DNA from: an uncultured Pedobacter sp.
GTDB lineage: Bacteria; Bacteroidota; Bacteroidia; Sphingobacteriales; Sphingobacteriaceae
Direction: 5' to 3'
Assembly: GCF_946480185.1 (NCBI RefSeq)
Contig: NZ_CAMLIG010000022.1
Coordinates: 7,666 to 71,665, forward strand
DNA length: 64,000 nt
Shown in pieces: positions 17,718 through 26,022 of the stretch. The notes below the pieces were generated by a model that searched no databases, had not been told where the DNA came from, and worked only from the letters and a program-made list of their open reading frames with translations. The position numbers and the translations under genes were made by a program. Each line of letters begins with the position of its first letter. Positions within the stretch are counted from its first letter, which is position 1.

Positions 17718-18713
17718 ATGAAAGCAATTTTAAATCATCTATTCGAGCATAAAACATTCAGTCAAGCAGAATCTAAAGAGATTTTGACCAATATATCATC
17801 AGGTAAATACAACGGTTCGCAAATGGCGGCTTTTATGACGGCTTATTGCATGCGAAACATCACTGTGGATGAACTTCAGGGTTTTAGAGAAGCCATGCTG
17901 GAACTTTGTTTACCCATAAATTTAAATAAAGATTTCAACTTGGTGGATTTGTGCGGAACTGGTGGCGATGGAAAGGATACCTTCAATATTTCTACTTTGG
18001 CGTCTTTTGTAGTGGCGGGTGCAGGTTATCATGTAGCAAAACACGGTAATTATGGAGTTTCTTCTGGCTGTGGTTCTTCTAATGTGATGGAGTTTTTGGG
18101 ATATAACTTTACTAATAATGAGAATTTACTGAAGCAATCTTTAGATAAAGCAGGAATTTGCTTTTTACATGCACCGCTATTTCATCCGGCTATGAAAAAT
18201 GTGGCACCAATCCGAAGAGAGTTGGGTGTTAAAACTTTCTTCAATATGTTGGGTCCAATGTCTAATCCGGCAAAACCGCAAAACCAATTGGTGGGTGTTT
18301 TTAGTTTGGAGCTTGCCCGACTTTATGCTTATCTGTACCAAAATTCTGATAGCAATTATACCATTCTTCACGCTTTGGAAGGTTATGATGAAGTTTCCCT
18401 GACTTGTAATTTCAAAACTTTCTCCAACAAAGGTGAAAAAATGAACGACCTGGGCAGCCTAGGTTTTGAGAAAATTGATGCTGAAACAATTAAAGGTGGT
18501 TCAACGGTTGAAGATTCTGCTAAAATATTTGTTGATGTTTTAGATAATAAAGCTACTACAAACCAAAATAACGTGGTGCTGTGCAATGCCGCTTTGGCTA
18601 TCCAAACCATTAATCCTGATAAATCATTTGCCGATTGTTTTTATGAAGCCGAGCAAGCTTTGCTCTCAGGTAAGGCAAAAAAATCTTTCACTCAATTATT
18701 GCAGGTAAAATAA
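17718..18713 (+). CDS. trpD: Anthranilate phosphoribosyltransferase
   Basis: TrpD transfers the phosphoribosyl group of PRPP to anthranilate, the second committed step of tryptophan synthesis. The PRPP loop GTGGDGKDTFNIST and HGNYGVSSGCGSSNVME are intact in a 331-residue protein of normal length. The ATG at 17718 is preceded by AGAGAAA. The stop overlaps the trpF start by one base (TAATG). It is the first structural gene behind the attenuator; trpE and trpG are not upstream. Confidence 0.96.
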   Translation: MKAILNHLFEHKTFSQAESKEILTNISSGKYNGSQMAAFMTAYCMRNITVDELQGFREAMLELCLPINLNKDFNLVDLCGTGGDGKDTFNISTLASFVVAGAGYHVAKHGNYGVSSGCGSSNVMEFLGYNFTNNENLLKQSLDKAGICFLHAPLFHPAMKNVAPIRRELGVKTFFNMLGPMSNPAKPQNQLVGVFSLELARLYAYLYQNSDSNYTILHALEGYDEVSLTCNFKTFSNKGEKMNDLGSLGFEKIDAETIKGGSTVEDSAKIFVDVLDNKATTNQNNVVLCNAALAIQTINPDKSFADCFYEAEQALLSGKAKKSFTQLLQVK

Positions 18714-19345
18714 TGAGCGATTTGAAAGTTAAAATTTGTGGGATGAAAATCCCGGAAAATATCAAAGCAGTTTCGGGCTTAAATCCCGATTTTATGGGCT
18801 TTATATTTTATCCGCCATCAAAGCGGTTTATAGGATTGGAGCTGGAAAGAAACCACCTGAACGCCATCGGTAAAGAAATTATTAAAACAGCCGTTTTTGT
18901 AAATGCTACAATTGATGAAGTAATTGAATTTGCTAAAACTTACGGAATGCAAGCCGTTCAGCTTCACGGAAACGAAAGTCCCGAATTTTGCCAGCAAGTA
19001 AAAGACGCAGGTTTTTTTACCATAAAAGCTTTTGGTGTGGATGATACTTTTGATTTTGGGGTGTTAAATCCCTACCGAAATCCTGTCGATTTATTTTTGT
19101 TCGATACCAAAACCGAGCAACATGGCGGAAGTGGAAAAACTTTCCGATGGCAACTCTTGGAAAACTATATATTAGAAAAACCGTTTATGTTAAGCGGAGG
19201 AATAAGTTTAGAAAACCTGGACGAAGTTTTAACTTTAAGCCATCCGCAGTTTTACGGAATTGACATCAATTCGAAGTTTGAAATTGAGCCTGGATTAAAA
19301 GATATAGAAAAGCTGGAAACAGCATTTGAAAAATTAAAAAGATAG
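18713..19345 (+). CDS. trpF: Phosphoribosylanthranilate isomerase
   Basis: TrpF (210 residues) performs the Amadori rearrangement of phosphoribosylanthranilate to CdRP. It opens with KICGMK, whose Cys9 is the general base, and contains LHGNESPEF, FLFDTKT and the phosphate-binding LSGGISLEN. It follows trpD directly, where many Bacteroidota have trpC first; no indole-glycerol-phosphate synthase gene is present in this window. The gap to trpB is 3 nt. Confidence 0.95.
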   Translation: MSDLKVKICGMKIPENIKAVSGLNPDFMGFIFYPPSKRFIGLELERNHLNAIGKEIIKTAVFVNATIDEVIEFAKTYGMQAVQLHGNESPEFCQQVKDAGFFTIKAFGVDDTFDFGVLNPYRNPVDLFLFDTKTEQHGGSGKTFRWQLLENYILEKPFMLSGGISLENLDEVLTLSHPQFYGIDINSKFEIEPGLKDIEKLETAFEKLKR

Positions 19346-19348
19346 AAA

Positions 19349-20530
19349 ATGAATTATAGAATTGATGATAGAGGTTATTATGGCGATTTTGGAGGGGCCT
19401 ACATCCCTGAAATGCTGTATCCAAACGTAGAAGAATTAAGAACCAAATATTTGGATATTATTGCCCTTCCGGAGTTTAAAGCAGAGTTTGATTCGTTGAT
19501 GAAAGATTACGTTGGTAGGCCTTCACCTTTGTTTTTAGCACAGCGTTTGTCCGATAAATACGGAGCAAAAATTTATTTGAAAAGAGAAGATTTAAACCAT
19601 ACCGGGGCGCATAAAATCAACAATACCATTGGGCAGATTTTATTGGCAGAAAAGTTGGGTAAAAAACGCATCATCGCAGAAACTGGTGCTGGTCAACATG
19701 GTGTGGCAACTGCAACCGTTTGTGCGCTTAAAGGTTTGGAATGCGTGGTTTATATGGGCGAAGTGGACATTGAACGCCAAGCGCCAAACGTTGCCCGTAT
19801 GAAAATGATGGGCGCAAAGGTGGTTCCGGCGAGTTCTGGAAGTAAAACCCTAAAAGATGCCACCAACGAAGCCATGCGAGACTGGATTAACAATCCAGAA
19901 GATACGCATTATATTATCGGTTCGGTAGTTGGGCCGCATCCTTATCCCGAGATGGTTTCTAAATTCCAATCCATCATCTCCGAAGAAACAAAAAAGCAGT
20001 TAATCGAGCACACTGGTAACGATCAGCCAAATTATGTGTTGGCTTGCGTAGGAGGCGGAAGTAATGCGATGGGCATGTTCTATCATTTTTTGGATGATGA
20101 AAATGTGAAATTGATTGCCGCTGAGGCTGCCGGTTTAGGCGTAAATTCCGGACATTCTGCCGCAACTTCTGCATTAGGTAAAGAAGGCGTTTTACATGGT
20201 TCCCGTACCATTTTAATGCAAACTAATGATGGGCAGGTGGTAGAACCTTATTCCATTTCTGCAGGTTTGGATTATCCGGGAATTGGTCCTCAACACGCCC
20301 ATTTACATAAAGTTAAAAGAGTAGAATATGTGAGCATTACCGATGATGAAGCCATGCAGGCCAGTTTATTGTTAGCTAAAATGGAAGGAATTATCCCGGC
20401 CATTGAATCGGCTCATGCGCTAGCGCAATTAGAAAAAATGACTTTTAAAAAGGATGATGTAGTGGTGGTTTGCCTATCAGGAAGGGGAGATAAAGACCTT
20501 GATACTTTTATGAAATATTTTAATTTGTAA
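19349..20530 (+). CDS. trpB: Tryptophan synthase beta chain
   Basis: TrpB (393 residues) condenses indole with serine using PLP. The Schiff-base Lys89 is in HTGAHKINN. The cofactor phosphate loop GGGSNAMG and the [12 protein letters not shown] segment are intact. The start gives the usual [26 protein letters not shown] opening seen in the family. It is separated from trpA by 106 bp of short direct repeats instead of the usual tight coupling. Confidence 0.97.
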   Translation: MNYRIDDRGYYGDFGGAYIPEMLYPNVEELRTKYLDIIALPEFKAEFDSLMKDYVGRPSPLFLAQRLSDKYGAKIYLKREDLNHTGAHKINNTIGQILLAEKLGKKRIIAETGAGQHGVATATVCALKGLECVVYMGEVDIERQAPNVARMKMMGAKVVPASSGSKTLKDATNEAMRDWINNPEDTHYIIGSVVGPHPYPEMVSKFQSIISEETKKQLIEHTGNDQPNYVLACVGGGSNAMGMFYHFLDDENVKLIAAEAAGLGVNSGHSAATSALGKEGVLHGSRTILMQTNDGQVVEPYSISAGLDYPGIGPQHAHLHKVKRVEYVSITDDEAMQASLLLAKMEGIIPAIESAHALAQLEKMTFKKDDVVVVCLSGRGDKDLDTFMKYFNL

Positions 20531-20596
20531 TGAAGGTGTAAGGGAAAAGGCGTGAGGTATAAGGGCTGGACGAATTAAATTTAGTGCTCGATTTTG

Positions 20597-20636
20597 AACC
20601 TCAAACCCCAAACCCTAAACCTCAAACCTTAAACAA
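20597..20636 (+). repeat. Degenerate heptanucleotide repeats between trpB and trpA
   Basis: About five copies of a 7-nt word of the CAAACCY/TAAACCY type follow one another directly in front of the trpA ATG. The preceding 60 bases carry related words on the other strand, including gaggtataag, which recurs at 62169-62178. Confidence 0.6.
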
Positions 20637-21413
20637 ATGAACAGACTAAACAAACTCTTCGCAGAGAAGAAAGAAAATATATTATCTATTTATTATACAG
20701 CTGGTTACCCGGAAATTGGGGCGACTTTAAAAATTGCGCAGGCTTTAGAAAAAGCTGGTGCCGATTTTTTAGAAATTGGTTTCCCTTATTCAGACCCTGT
20801 GGCCGATGGCCCAACCATACAGCACAGTTCGCAGGTTGCTATTGAAAACGGAATGACCTTGCAAGTGCTTTTTCAGCAACTGAAAGATTTACGTCCGCAA
20901 GTGAAAATCCCCGTTTTATTGATGGGTTATGTAAACCCGATGTTGCAGTATGGTGTAGCTAATTTTTGTAAAGATGCAGCAGAAGCCGGTGTAGATGGAA
21001 TTATTGTCCCGGATTTGCCCTTGTACGAATATGAAGAATTGTACAAAGACGAATTTATAAAAAACGGATTGAGCAATATCTTTTTGGTCACGCCTCAAAC
21101 TTCCGAAGAGCGCATCCGTAAGATTGATGAGCTTTCTAACGGTTTTATCTATCTTTTATCCTCATCTGCCACTACCGGAAAAGATTTAAACCAGTCCGAC
21201 GAAATAGGCAAATACTACGAAAGGGTAAAAGCAATGAAGCTGAAAAATCCTTTGATTATCGGTTTCGGTATTTCTGATAAGCTGAGCTTTGACCGAGCGA
21301 ATAGCTATGTTAATGGCGCAATTATGGGAACCGCATTTGTAAAAACCATCGGTAATAAACAAGATTACCTTTCGCATATTCCAGAATTTATTACCAAGAT
21401 AAAAGGAGTTTAA
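20637..21413 (+). CDS. trpA: Tryptophan synthase alpha chain
   Basis: TrpA (258 residues) cleaves indole-3-glycerol phosphate to indole, which is channelled to TrpB. The catalytic Glu46 (FLEIGFPYSDP) and Asp57 (VADGPTIQ) are present. The loops IPVLLMGYVNP and GVDGIIVPDLP, and the phosphate site GFGIS, are intact. It is the last gene of the operon. No terminator hairpin with a T-run is visible after it; the next structure is a palindromic repeat element at 21443-21538. Confidence 0.96.
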   Translation: MNRLNKLFAEKKENILSIYYTAGYPEIGATLKIAQALEKAGADFLEIGFPYSDPVADGPTIQHSSQVAIENGMTLQVLFQQLKDLRPQVKIPVLLMGYVNPMLQYGVANFCKDAAEAGVDGIIVPDLPLYEYEELYKDEFIKNGLSNIFLVTPQTSEERIRKIDELSNGFIYLLSSSATTGKDLNQSDEIGKYYERVKAMKLKNPLIIGFGISDKLSFDRANSYVNGAIMGTAFVKTIGNKQDYLSHIPEFITKIKGV

Positions 21414-21442
21414 TCCTTTTATCTTGCGTTATTTAACGATCG

Positions 21443-21538
21443 CGTCATGTCGAGCGGTAGCGAGACATCTCATCTTGAAAGTTTCCCTTGCTTGTGTGAT
21501 GTCTCCTTGCGTCGACATGACGGAAAGGGCGCCCTTTC
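21443..21538. repeat. REP-like palindromic intergenic element, copy 1
   Basis: Nested inverted repeats pair 21443-21453 with 21512-21522 and 21462-21469 with 21498-21505, giving a long imperfect hairpin. A separate perfect 16-nt palindrome is at 21523-21538. The right half is closely similar to 25950-25985, so at least two copies lie in this window. Confidence 0.6.
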
Positions 21539-21602
21539 GCTCAAACAAATAACTTATAAAGAATTTCACAATATAAACTTATACAGTATTTAAGAAATCT
21601 TT

Positions 21603-21610
21603 TATATTTG
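21603..21610 (+). promoter_or_regulatory. -7 promoter box of the ABC-F gene
   Basis: TATATTTG matches TAnnTTTG exactly. Transcription would start near 21617, leaving a leader of about 100 nt. Confidence 0.4.
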
Positions 21611-21717
21611 CACCGCATAAAACAGTTCTAAATAAAATGTAGGATTCAATTTCTTTTCAGACGATAACAACAACAGAGCACCCCGCTTTGTGATTATTCA
21701 TGCTAAAAGAAATTTTT

Positions 21718-23319
21718 ATGCTAATTCTACAAGATATCACCTATCAACATTCAAACAAGGATTTGTTGTTCAGCAACGTCAATCTTACCATACATAACAA
21801 AGAAAAAATTGCCCTTATCGGTAATAACGGTTCGGGGAAATCAACGCTGTTAAAGCTTATTAACGGAGCTCTAAAACCTACCCACGGAAAAATAAAAGCT
21901 GAAGTAAAACCATATTTTATCCCCCAGATTTTCGGTCAGTTTGATAATTTTACCATCGCCGAGGCATTGAACATTGATGCCAAACTCAAAGCGTTGCAAG
22001 CAATTTTGCAAGGGAGTGCCAGCGAAGAAAACTTTAATGATTTGGCCGATGACTGGACCATTGAAGAGCGGTGTAAAGAAGCTTTAAGCGACTGGGAACT
22101 CGAAGATTTAACGCTGTCCCAAAAATTATCAACGCTTAGTGGCGGACAAAAAACGAAAGTTTTTCTTGCGGGAATAGCGGTTCATAAACCTCGGTTTATT
22201 TTAATGGATGAACCTAGCAACCACTTAGATGTTGCCTCTAGAAAATTGCTGTACGAATTTGTACAATCGGCCACCGCAACCTTGCTATTAGTTAGTCATG
22301 CTAAAAAATTGCTGAATTTGTTAGATAAGGTCTGCGAACTTAATAGCGCTGGAATAACTGTTTACGGAGGTAATTACGATTTTTATTTGGAGCAAAAGGA
22401 GGTTGAGGTAAATGCGCTTAACCACGATTTAAAAAGTAGGGAAAGAGCTTTAAAAAATGCCAAAGAAAAGGAACGCGAAGCAACCGAAAGGCAACAAAAG
22501 CTGGATGCCAAGGGAAAGAAAAAGCAGGAGAAAGCGGGTGTTTCACGTATTATGATGAATACCCTAAGAAACAAAGCAGAAAATAGTACCTCCAAATTAA
22601 AAGGAGTACATACTGATAAAATTAATGGCATTGCTCAGGAACTACAACAGTTGCGCTCCAACATTCCAGATATTGATAAAATGAAATTTGGTTTTGAGGA
22701 TGCCGATCTGCACACTGGTAAAACCTTATTCGAAGCGATAAATATCAATTTCGCTTACTCAAACCAATATCTCTGGAAAAACGACTTAAATTTTTTAATT
22801 AAAAGCGGCGAAAGGATTTTGTTGAAAGGTTCAAATGGTTCAGGAAAAACTACGCTGATCAAACTTATTCTCGGAAGTTTGCGGGTGAGCAGAGGTGTTT
22901 TGAAAAGGCAAATCATTAAATCTGTTTATATTGATCAGGATTATTCTTTGGTTGATAACCAACTAAATGTTTATGAGCAAGCACAAAAGTTTAACGACAG
23001 TGCTTTGCAGGAACATGAGATAAAAATTAGGCTCAACCGGTTTTTGTTTACAAAAGAAACTTGGGATAAGCCTTGCCGAAATTTAAGTGGCGGAGAAAAA
23101 ATGCGCTTGTCGCTCTGTTGCTTAACCATCAGTCAAAAATCTCCAGATTTAATCGTATTGGACGAACCCACAAATAACTTGGATATTCAAAACATCGATA
23201 TCATGGTTACTGCCATTAACAATTATCACGGGACATTAATTGTGGTATCTCATGACGAGCATTTTTTATCGGAGATAAATATTGGTAGGGAGTTGGTTTG
23301 TGGAGCTAAAAATAATTGA
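21718..23319 (+). CDS. ABC-F family ATPase (ribosome-associated type)
   Basis: Two ABC ATPase domains lie in one soluble chain with no membrane segment. The first has GNNGSGKST, LSGGQKTK and DEPSNHLD; the second has GSNGSGKTT, LSGGEKMRLSL and DEPTNNLD. A charged linker of about 100 residues, rich in Lys, Glu and Gln, separates them, as in ABC-F translation factors and antibiotic-resistance proteins. I start at the ATG at 21718 (533 residues), which gives MLILQDITYQ; an in-frame ATG at 21700 adds six residues and is possible. It could be a housekeeping ribosome factor or a resistance protein; sequence alone does not decide. The long leader leaves room for attenuation. Confidence 0.88.
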   Translation: MLILQDITYQHSNKDLLFSNVNLTIHNKEKIALIGNNGSGKSTLLKLINGALKPTHGKIKAEVKPYFIPQIFGQFDNFTIAEALNIDAKLKALQAILQGSASEENFNDLADDWTIEERCKEALSDWELEDLTLSQKLSTLSGGQKTKVFLAGIAVHKPRFILMDEPSNHLDVASRKLLYEFVQSATATLLLVSHAKKLLNLLDKVCELNSAGITVYGGNYDFYLEQKEVEVNALNHDLKSRERALKNAKEKEREATERQQKLDAKGKKKQEKAGVSRIMMNTLRNKAENSTSKLKGVHTDKINGIAQELQQLRSNIPDIDKMKFGFEDADLHTGKTLFEAININFAYSNQYLWKNDLNFLIKSGERILLKGSNGSGKTTLIKLILGSLRVSRGVLKRQIIKSVYIDQDYSLVDNQLNVYEQAQKFNDSALQEHEIKIRLNRFLFTKETWDKPCRNLSGGEKMRLSLCCLTISQKSPDLIVLDEPTNNLDIQNIDIMVTAINNYHGTLIVVSHDEHFLSEINIGRELVCGAKNN

Positions 23320-23330
23320 TCATTTACCAA

Positions 23331-23900
23331 TTATTTTCGTTTAAGCTCGTAAAAAAGTACCGCTATGCCGCACTCAAATGGAATTGCTTTTATTAAATTT
23401 AAATTTTGTGTGCCTTCCAGTTCTTTGAAGATGGGCATGCCGTTCCCAATTGCAGTAGGGTTAATGAGCAAATGTAGTTCATCAATTAGCTTGTTTTTAA
23501 TAAGCGCAGAAACAAAGCCTGCACCGCCATAAACGATGATGTCTCCACCGTCCTGCTTTTTTAATTTAGTAATTTGGTCAACTAAGTCGCCATTTGCAAT
23601 AGTCGTGTTGCTCCATTCAGATTTTGTTAGGGTATTTGTAAATACTATTTTTGGGGTTTCTACTAGTTTTGTTGAACCTTCTTCCGGACCATTGGGGTTT
23701 TTGTACGCAGCAGTCCAATAGGGTATAAAACCTTCTGCCAGTTTTCGCCCAAGAATTATGCAGTCAACAGGCTCGGTAATTTCTCTTATATAATCTTTAA
23801 GATTGTCATCCCAATTTTCAACCATCCATTCCATCTCATTATTTGGACCCGCAATAAAACCATCAATGGTCATTACAACTTGGAGCTTCAATTTTCTCAT
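23331..23900 (-). CDS. Dihydrofolate reductase-like (RibD C-terminal domain) protein
   Basis: This 189-residue protein opens KLKLQVVMTIDGFIAGPNNEMEWM, the pattern of the RibD_C/DHFR-fold reductases. It also carries DCIILGRKLAEGF and DIIVYGGAGFVSALIK (dinucleotide site). These stand-alone proteins are NAD(P)H-dependent reductases of mostly unknown substrate and are not the essential FolA. It converges with the ABC-F gene, with only 11 bp between the stops. The start ATG at 23900 is the first in frame. Confidence 0.85.
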   Translation of the reverse strand: MRKLKLQVVMTIDGFIAGPNNEMEWMVENWDDNLKDYIREITEPVDCIILGRKLAEGFIPYWTAAYKNPNGPEEGSTKLVETPKIVFTNTLTKSEWSNTTIANGDLVDQITKLKKQDGGDIIVYGGAGFVSALIKNKLIDELHLLINPTAIGNGMPIFKELEGTQNLNLIKAIPFECGIAVLFYELKRK

Positions 23901-24102
23901 AGTGTTAACTGTTATATATCATTAGGGATTCGTTTTACGGTATTGAATTTAACTGACGATTACTTTTGGTTGTTGAGGTAGCGGTTTGGCGGGTTTGAGA
24001 ATTTGCGGTTTTACTTGTAGAAACTCTGTCGCACCCCACAAAACTAAATAAAATAAAGTGGAGGAAGTGAGAGCACTTCGCCCGCAATTTTGCAAACCTG
24101 TG

Positions 24103-25520
24103 GTTAGCGGTAGTGTTTTTTATTTTTAAGTTTCAAGCAAGTGGATCGCAATATTACTGGGATATATTGAATCATACAAAATTTTTGATATGATTCCACC
24201 TCCAACTATCATTGATTCTTTGTTTTTTGGATTAGTTAGTTTAATTGCTCTTTTGTTGAATATAAACATCACTTTCATTTTTTCGCGTTGTTTCAGTTTC
24301 ATAGTTTCTTTTTCACTTAATAGTTCAACGTCAAAACCAATGTCTTCGAATATTTGATTTAATGCGTCAATATTTAATCCTATAATCAATTTTAAATCTC
24401 CCACTAAAATGTCTATCATAAATTCTGGAGAAATTGGCTTTGCAAAAAGTGGCTCAGAAATATTGCCCGTGATAGAGATAAAATCGGTTATTACATAATT
24501 GTCCGTTTCTTTGCTAAGAATTTCTTTTATTAGAAATGGTGCCATTAACTTTCCTTCGTCGCGATATAGACCAATATGTATGCATCCTCGATCAATCACA
24601 TCATAAGCCCAAGTAGAAGACTTAAGCTTTCCTAATAGATTTTCAAATTCGTGAGAATAATAAACCGTTGATTTTTTTGGTGTGGAAACAGTTATTTTTT
24701 CTCCTGTTTTCGGATCGCTTCCTTGATCATTATTTATTACTTCAACAGCCCGGCCCGCTCTTTCTTGTTGACGCAATACTCTATCTAATTGCTTAATTGT
24801 ATTTAGGTCGAATGTTGATATTTCTTCTTCGATTTCTTGCAGATGAGAATCAGGATTATGTATTTTCTTTACTAAATCAGCGATTTTAGCATTTACTGTA
24901 CCTTGTTTTAGTTCCATTAAGCTTAAGCCTCTAGATGTTCTTACAAGTAAATCTCCAATCTGTACAAAGTGAGTTAAATCTGATATAAGAGCAAAGTTTT
25001 CGTGAAGTTGGTTGATTTTTGATGCAACAGTAATTGCGTGAGTTAGATTTGACGAATCAAGTTGTTTTATGGACTCCCCTACATAGAGGCGTCTTGAAAT
25101 ATGAATTTGAGCACCTATTAACTGCCAAGCTATTCCATCCGCAATATGAGAGTATGCGCTTAACCTATGTTCAATTACTGATATGATGTGTCCAATTTTT
25201 TTAGATGCGTCTTTGTTCCTTTGTCTTCGAGTTTCTTTTAGCTCAAATTTTTTTTCACGTAGTAATTTTTGGTAATAGAGAACTTCTTCTATAATTATTA
25301 CTTGAGCCAATTTGAATCCTTCATGACATTTTTCTGTGAATAATTTCTTGACTTCTTTATTCCAATTTTTCGGCGATAAAAACTTATCGATATACGGTGT
25401 AACGGCATCAATCCCATAGCTAAAAGCTAAGTCGCAAATTTCTCGTAACTTATTTTTGTGTTGTTCTTTTGATTTCATACGACTGGTTTTGCCTGATGTT
25501 GAGGGAACATTACCGCTAAC
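24103..25520. mobile_element. Possible single-gene cassette bounded by inverted GTTAGCGGTA
   Basis: GTTAGCGGTA at 24103-24112 and its exact complement TACCGCTAAC at 25511-25520 flank one unknown gene. A 6-bp hairpin (GAAGTG/CACTTC, 24064-24078) lies outside the left end, and TGCAAACC precedes the left repeat. No transposase or integrase is present. The cassette reading is an inference from symmetry and from the unfamiliar gene inside. Confidence 0.4.
24126..25478 (-). CDS. Unknown 450-residue protein with PD-(D/E)XK-like motif
   Basis: I do not recognise a named family. The N-terminal 170 residues are helical and charged. They are followed by THFVQIGDLLV and then LMELKQG: Asp176, 12 residues, Glu189-x-Lys191. 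That spacing and the hydrophobic strands around it resemble the catalytic core of PD-(D/E)XK nucleases. After a Gln/Arg-rich linker comes a second part (about 270-450) with several beta-rich segments. There is no signal peptide or membrane helix, so it is probably cytoplasmic. It is flanked by inverted GTTAGCGGTA repeats and AT-rich non-coding DNA. A stand-alone nuclease with a defence or mobile-element role is a hypothesis only. Confidence 0.6.
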   Translation of the reverse strand: MKSKEQHKNKLREICDLAFSYGIDAVTPYIDKFLSPKNWNKEVKKLFTEKCHEGFKLAQVIIIEEVLYYQKLLREKKFELKETRRQRNKDASKKIGHIISVIEHRLSAYSHIADGIAWQLIGAQIHISRRLYVGESIKQLDSSNLTHAITVASKINQLHENFALISDLTHFVQIGDLLVRTSRGLSLMELKQGTVNAKIADLVKKIHNPDSHLQEIEEEISTFDLNTIKQLDRVLRQQERAGRAVEVINNDQGSDPKTGEKITVSTPKKSTVYYSHEFENLLGKLKSSTWAYDVIDRGCIHIGLYRDEGKLMAPFLIKEILSKETDNYVITDFISITGNISEPLFAKPISPEFMIDILVGDLKLIIGLNIDALNQIFEDIGFDVELLSEKETMKLKQREKMKVMFIFNKRAIKLTNPKNKESMIVGGGIISKILYDSIYPSNIAIHLLET

Positions 25521-26022
25521 TTATATATACATGCCTCCATTTGTTCTCCAGCTCCAACAATTCGGCGGTATTGAACAACAATTTTACTTTTATAAATATA
25601 TTGATTTTACAAATATTAGTCTATTTTCAACGTTTCAGAACAGCAAAATCCTTTTCCAGCCAATTCGTCATATATTGCTACATATCATCTTCGTACCATG
25701 TTCGCAAATCGTCGCCTATAAAGAGCCACGGGGAAATAGCGGAGGAAGCCAGGAGGAAAGGTAGGCTTATGGTGCAGTAAAGGCGGAGTTGGGGTGGACT
25801 ATAGGTGGACTTATAAAAAGAAATTTTAATGGATAAAAGGAGTTTTTGGTAAATTATAGAGGATATCAAATATACGAAAAAGCAAGATAATTCAGAACAA
25901 ACTCCTCAGGATTTGCAACGAACCTCTTTTAAAAGATGCCGCAATTCATCTTGCTTTTGTGATATCTTCTTGGCCGACATGACGCTACAGGGGCTTTTAC
26001 TTTCAAGTTTTACTTTTTACAC
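25521..26022. other. Intergenic region between the cassette and nhaA
   Basis: About 500 bases have no convincing gene. A minus-strand stretch near 25600-25720 reads like a protein fragment (GDDLRTWYEDDM, stop, TNWLEKDFAVLKR) and might be a decayed gene, but it is too short to call. The part 25863-25985 holds the second copy of the palindromic repeat. Confidence 0.4.
25863..25985. repeat. REP-like palindromic intergenic element, copy 2
   Basis: An inverted repeat (AAAAGCAAGAT-type arms near 25879-25890 and 25945-25960, with flanking GATATC) is followed by CGACATGACG. The segment 25950-25985 aligns with 21487-21522 with about six differences, so both belong to one repeat family. Confidence 0.5.

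Larger units (their letters stand above)
21414..21717. other. Intergenic region between trpA and the ABC-F gene
   Basis: It contains the palindromic element at 21443-21522, an adjoining perfect 16-nt palindrome at 21523-21538 and a promoter box at 21603-21610. The last 100 nt would form the ABC-F leader. I see no gene. Confidence 0.6.

Noticed and set aside
21637..21642. ATG-TAG start-stop mini-ORF in the ABC-F leader
   Set aside because: A chance ATGTAG in AT-rich DNA; without a matching terminator pair there is no support for translational attenuation.
24103..24125. Integron attC site
   Set aside because: GTTAGCG does not match the GTTRRRY core fully, there is no proper R' partner at attC distance and no integrase in the window.
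25600..25720. Minus-strand decayed gene fragment
   Set aside because: About 25 residues read like protein around a stop codon, but no family is recognisable and the length is too short to separate from chance.
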